In this document: positions 63,460 through 64,000 of the stretch, piece after piece
Layout: each line of letters starts with the position of its first letter
How positions within the stretch are numbered: position 1 is the stretch's first letter
Origin: Rheinheimera sp. MM224
Lineage (GTDB): Bacteria; Pseudomonadota; Gammaproteobacteria; Enterobacterales; Alteromonadaceae
Direction: 5' to 3'
Assembly (NCBI RefSeq): GCF_947090785.1
Contig: NZ_OX352320.1
Location: 4,081,001 to 4,145,000, forward strand
Length of the DNA stretch: 64,000 bases
Program-made: the position numbers and the translations under genes
Notes under the pieces: model-generated
The model's input: the letters and a program-made list of their open reading frames with translations, nothing else
What the model was told of the DNA's origin: nothing
Databases searched by the model: none

Positions 63460-64000
63460 GCTTCTTTTGCTGGCCGCCCCTGATGTACACCCAAAAACTG
63501 ACTGATGCCAATCAATAGCACGCCAAAAAGCATCAACAAAGAGAAGGGTAAAGCAGTACCTGTATAAGCCAAAGCTAACAAAGGGCCAGCTAAGGCGCCG
63601 CTGCCAAAACGCAAGGTGCCAATTACAGCAGTGGCTGTGCCGCTATGCTCTGGAAAACGCATTAAAATCATCGCATCGGCGTTGGTTGCAATCAAACCTA
63701 AGCTTGCCATTAATGGGGCTATACTCAGCACAGTAAACACCAGTCCCAACTCAAACCAGTTGGCAAGGCTAAGCACACTGGCGCTGCACAGAGCCAGTAT
63801 CAACCCCAGATTTAGCATTCGCTGCGGGCCAAACCGGCCAACAAACCTGCTATTGCAAAAGTTAGCCAGCATCAGCATGCCAACATTCAGCGCAAACAGC
63901 AGACTGAACAGTTGTTCATTGACACCGTAGTACTCAATATAAACAAAAGGCACTGCGGTTAAAAAACAGAAGAATGCAAACGAAGCAAACATCGAGGTCG
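63456..64000 (-). CDS. MFS drug-resistance transporter, Bcr/CflA type (cut by window edge)
   Basis: The C-terminal 181 or so residues of a 12-helix major facilitator protein; the frame is open through the window edge at 64000. FASFAFFCFLTAVPFVYIEY, FALNVGMLMLANFCNSRFVG and the GTLRFGSGALAGPLLAL helix match the C-terminal half of Bcr/CflA proton-driven multidrug exporters. It is convergent with comM. Confidence 0.8.
   Translation of the reverse strand, partial: TSMFASFAFFCFLTAVPFVYIEYYGVNEQLFSLLFALNVGMLMLANFCNSRFVGRFGPQRMLNLGLILALCSASVLSLANWFELGLVFTVLSIAPLMASLGLIATNADAMILMRFPEHSGTATAVIGTLRFGSGALAGPLLALAYTGTALPFSLLMLFGVLLIGISQFLGVHQGRPAKEA

Overview
The window looks like chromosomal DNA of a marine or freshwater gammaproteobacterium of the Alteromonadales/Chromatiales kind. 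I infer something close to Rheinheimera from the MSHA pilus genes, a leu operon with an attenuator, DUF3718, GlrK-QseG-GlrR, CHASE2/HD-GYP signalling proteins and several families of short palindromic repeats. Most of the window is ordinary backbone, apart from one 18-kb insertion.

Backbone, left part (1-43947). The minus-strand MSHA genes (mshJ, mshI2, mshI, mshH) are split by a plus-strand PLP-dependent deaminase. They are followed by elaA, a 2OG-Fe(II) oxygenase whose 3' end has been triplicated in tandem (86-bp period), a thioesterase, gamma-glutamyltranspeptidase, arylamine N-acetyltransferase, the glrK-qseG-glrR two-component operon, adenosine deaminase, tRNA-Leu(UAA) and the leuL-leuABCD operon with a clear leader peptide and attenuator. 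Next come an iron-uptake pair (TonB receptor plus PepSY protein) behind a perfect 30-bp palindrome, a MarR-HlyD-DUF2955 efflux operon behind a near-perfect 41-bp operator-like palindrome, and TerC. A 13-kb minus-strand block then links HD-GYP and CHASE2-cyclase signalling to a metallo-hydrolase, a 1921-residue Ig-like/delta-60 surface lipoprotein, a FecR protein and a TPR/beta-barrel outer-membrane protein.

Mobile element (44790-62796). comM (magnesium-chelatase-like helicase used in natural transformation) is cut in its VGGG codons by a complete Tn7-like transposon of the Tn6022/AbaR type. It has TGT...ACA ends with 15-bp imperfect inverted repeats, a 5-bp target duplication (ggtgg), internal TnsB-site-like repeats and a tnsA-tnsB-tnsC-tniQ-tnsF operon in which each gene overlaps the next by 4 bp. 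TnsF is an inactivated tyrosine-recombinase protein with many zinc ribbons, the type known to direct such elements to comM. The first gene inside the left end looks like a diverged TnsE, which would give the element a second targeting route. No cas, CRISPR or antibiotic-resistance genes are present.

Cargo (46767-56314). The core is an unusual cassette: an XRE regulator; a DNA-base-hypermodification-type (HMUDK_hel/aGPT-pyrophosphorylase-like) protein; a MazG-like pyrophosphohydrolase; a thymidylate-synthase-like protein; a papain-like protease; an ImmA/IrrE metallopeptidase fused to a chagasin-type inhibitor of papain proteases; a second XRE regulator; a small acyl-carrier-protein-like protein; a Sfp/EntD-type phosphopantetheinyl transferase; and a P-loop dNMP-kinase-like protein. 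I infer a nucleotide/DNA-modification or phage-defence system with its own protease-inhibitor pair and a carrier-protein chemistry. I know of no described system with this composition, and it is the best candidate here for something new. A HEPN-like protein, a DUF6338 membrane protein with a 53-residue partner, and hypothetical genes complete the cargo.
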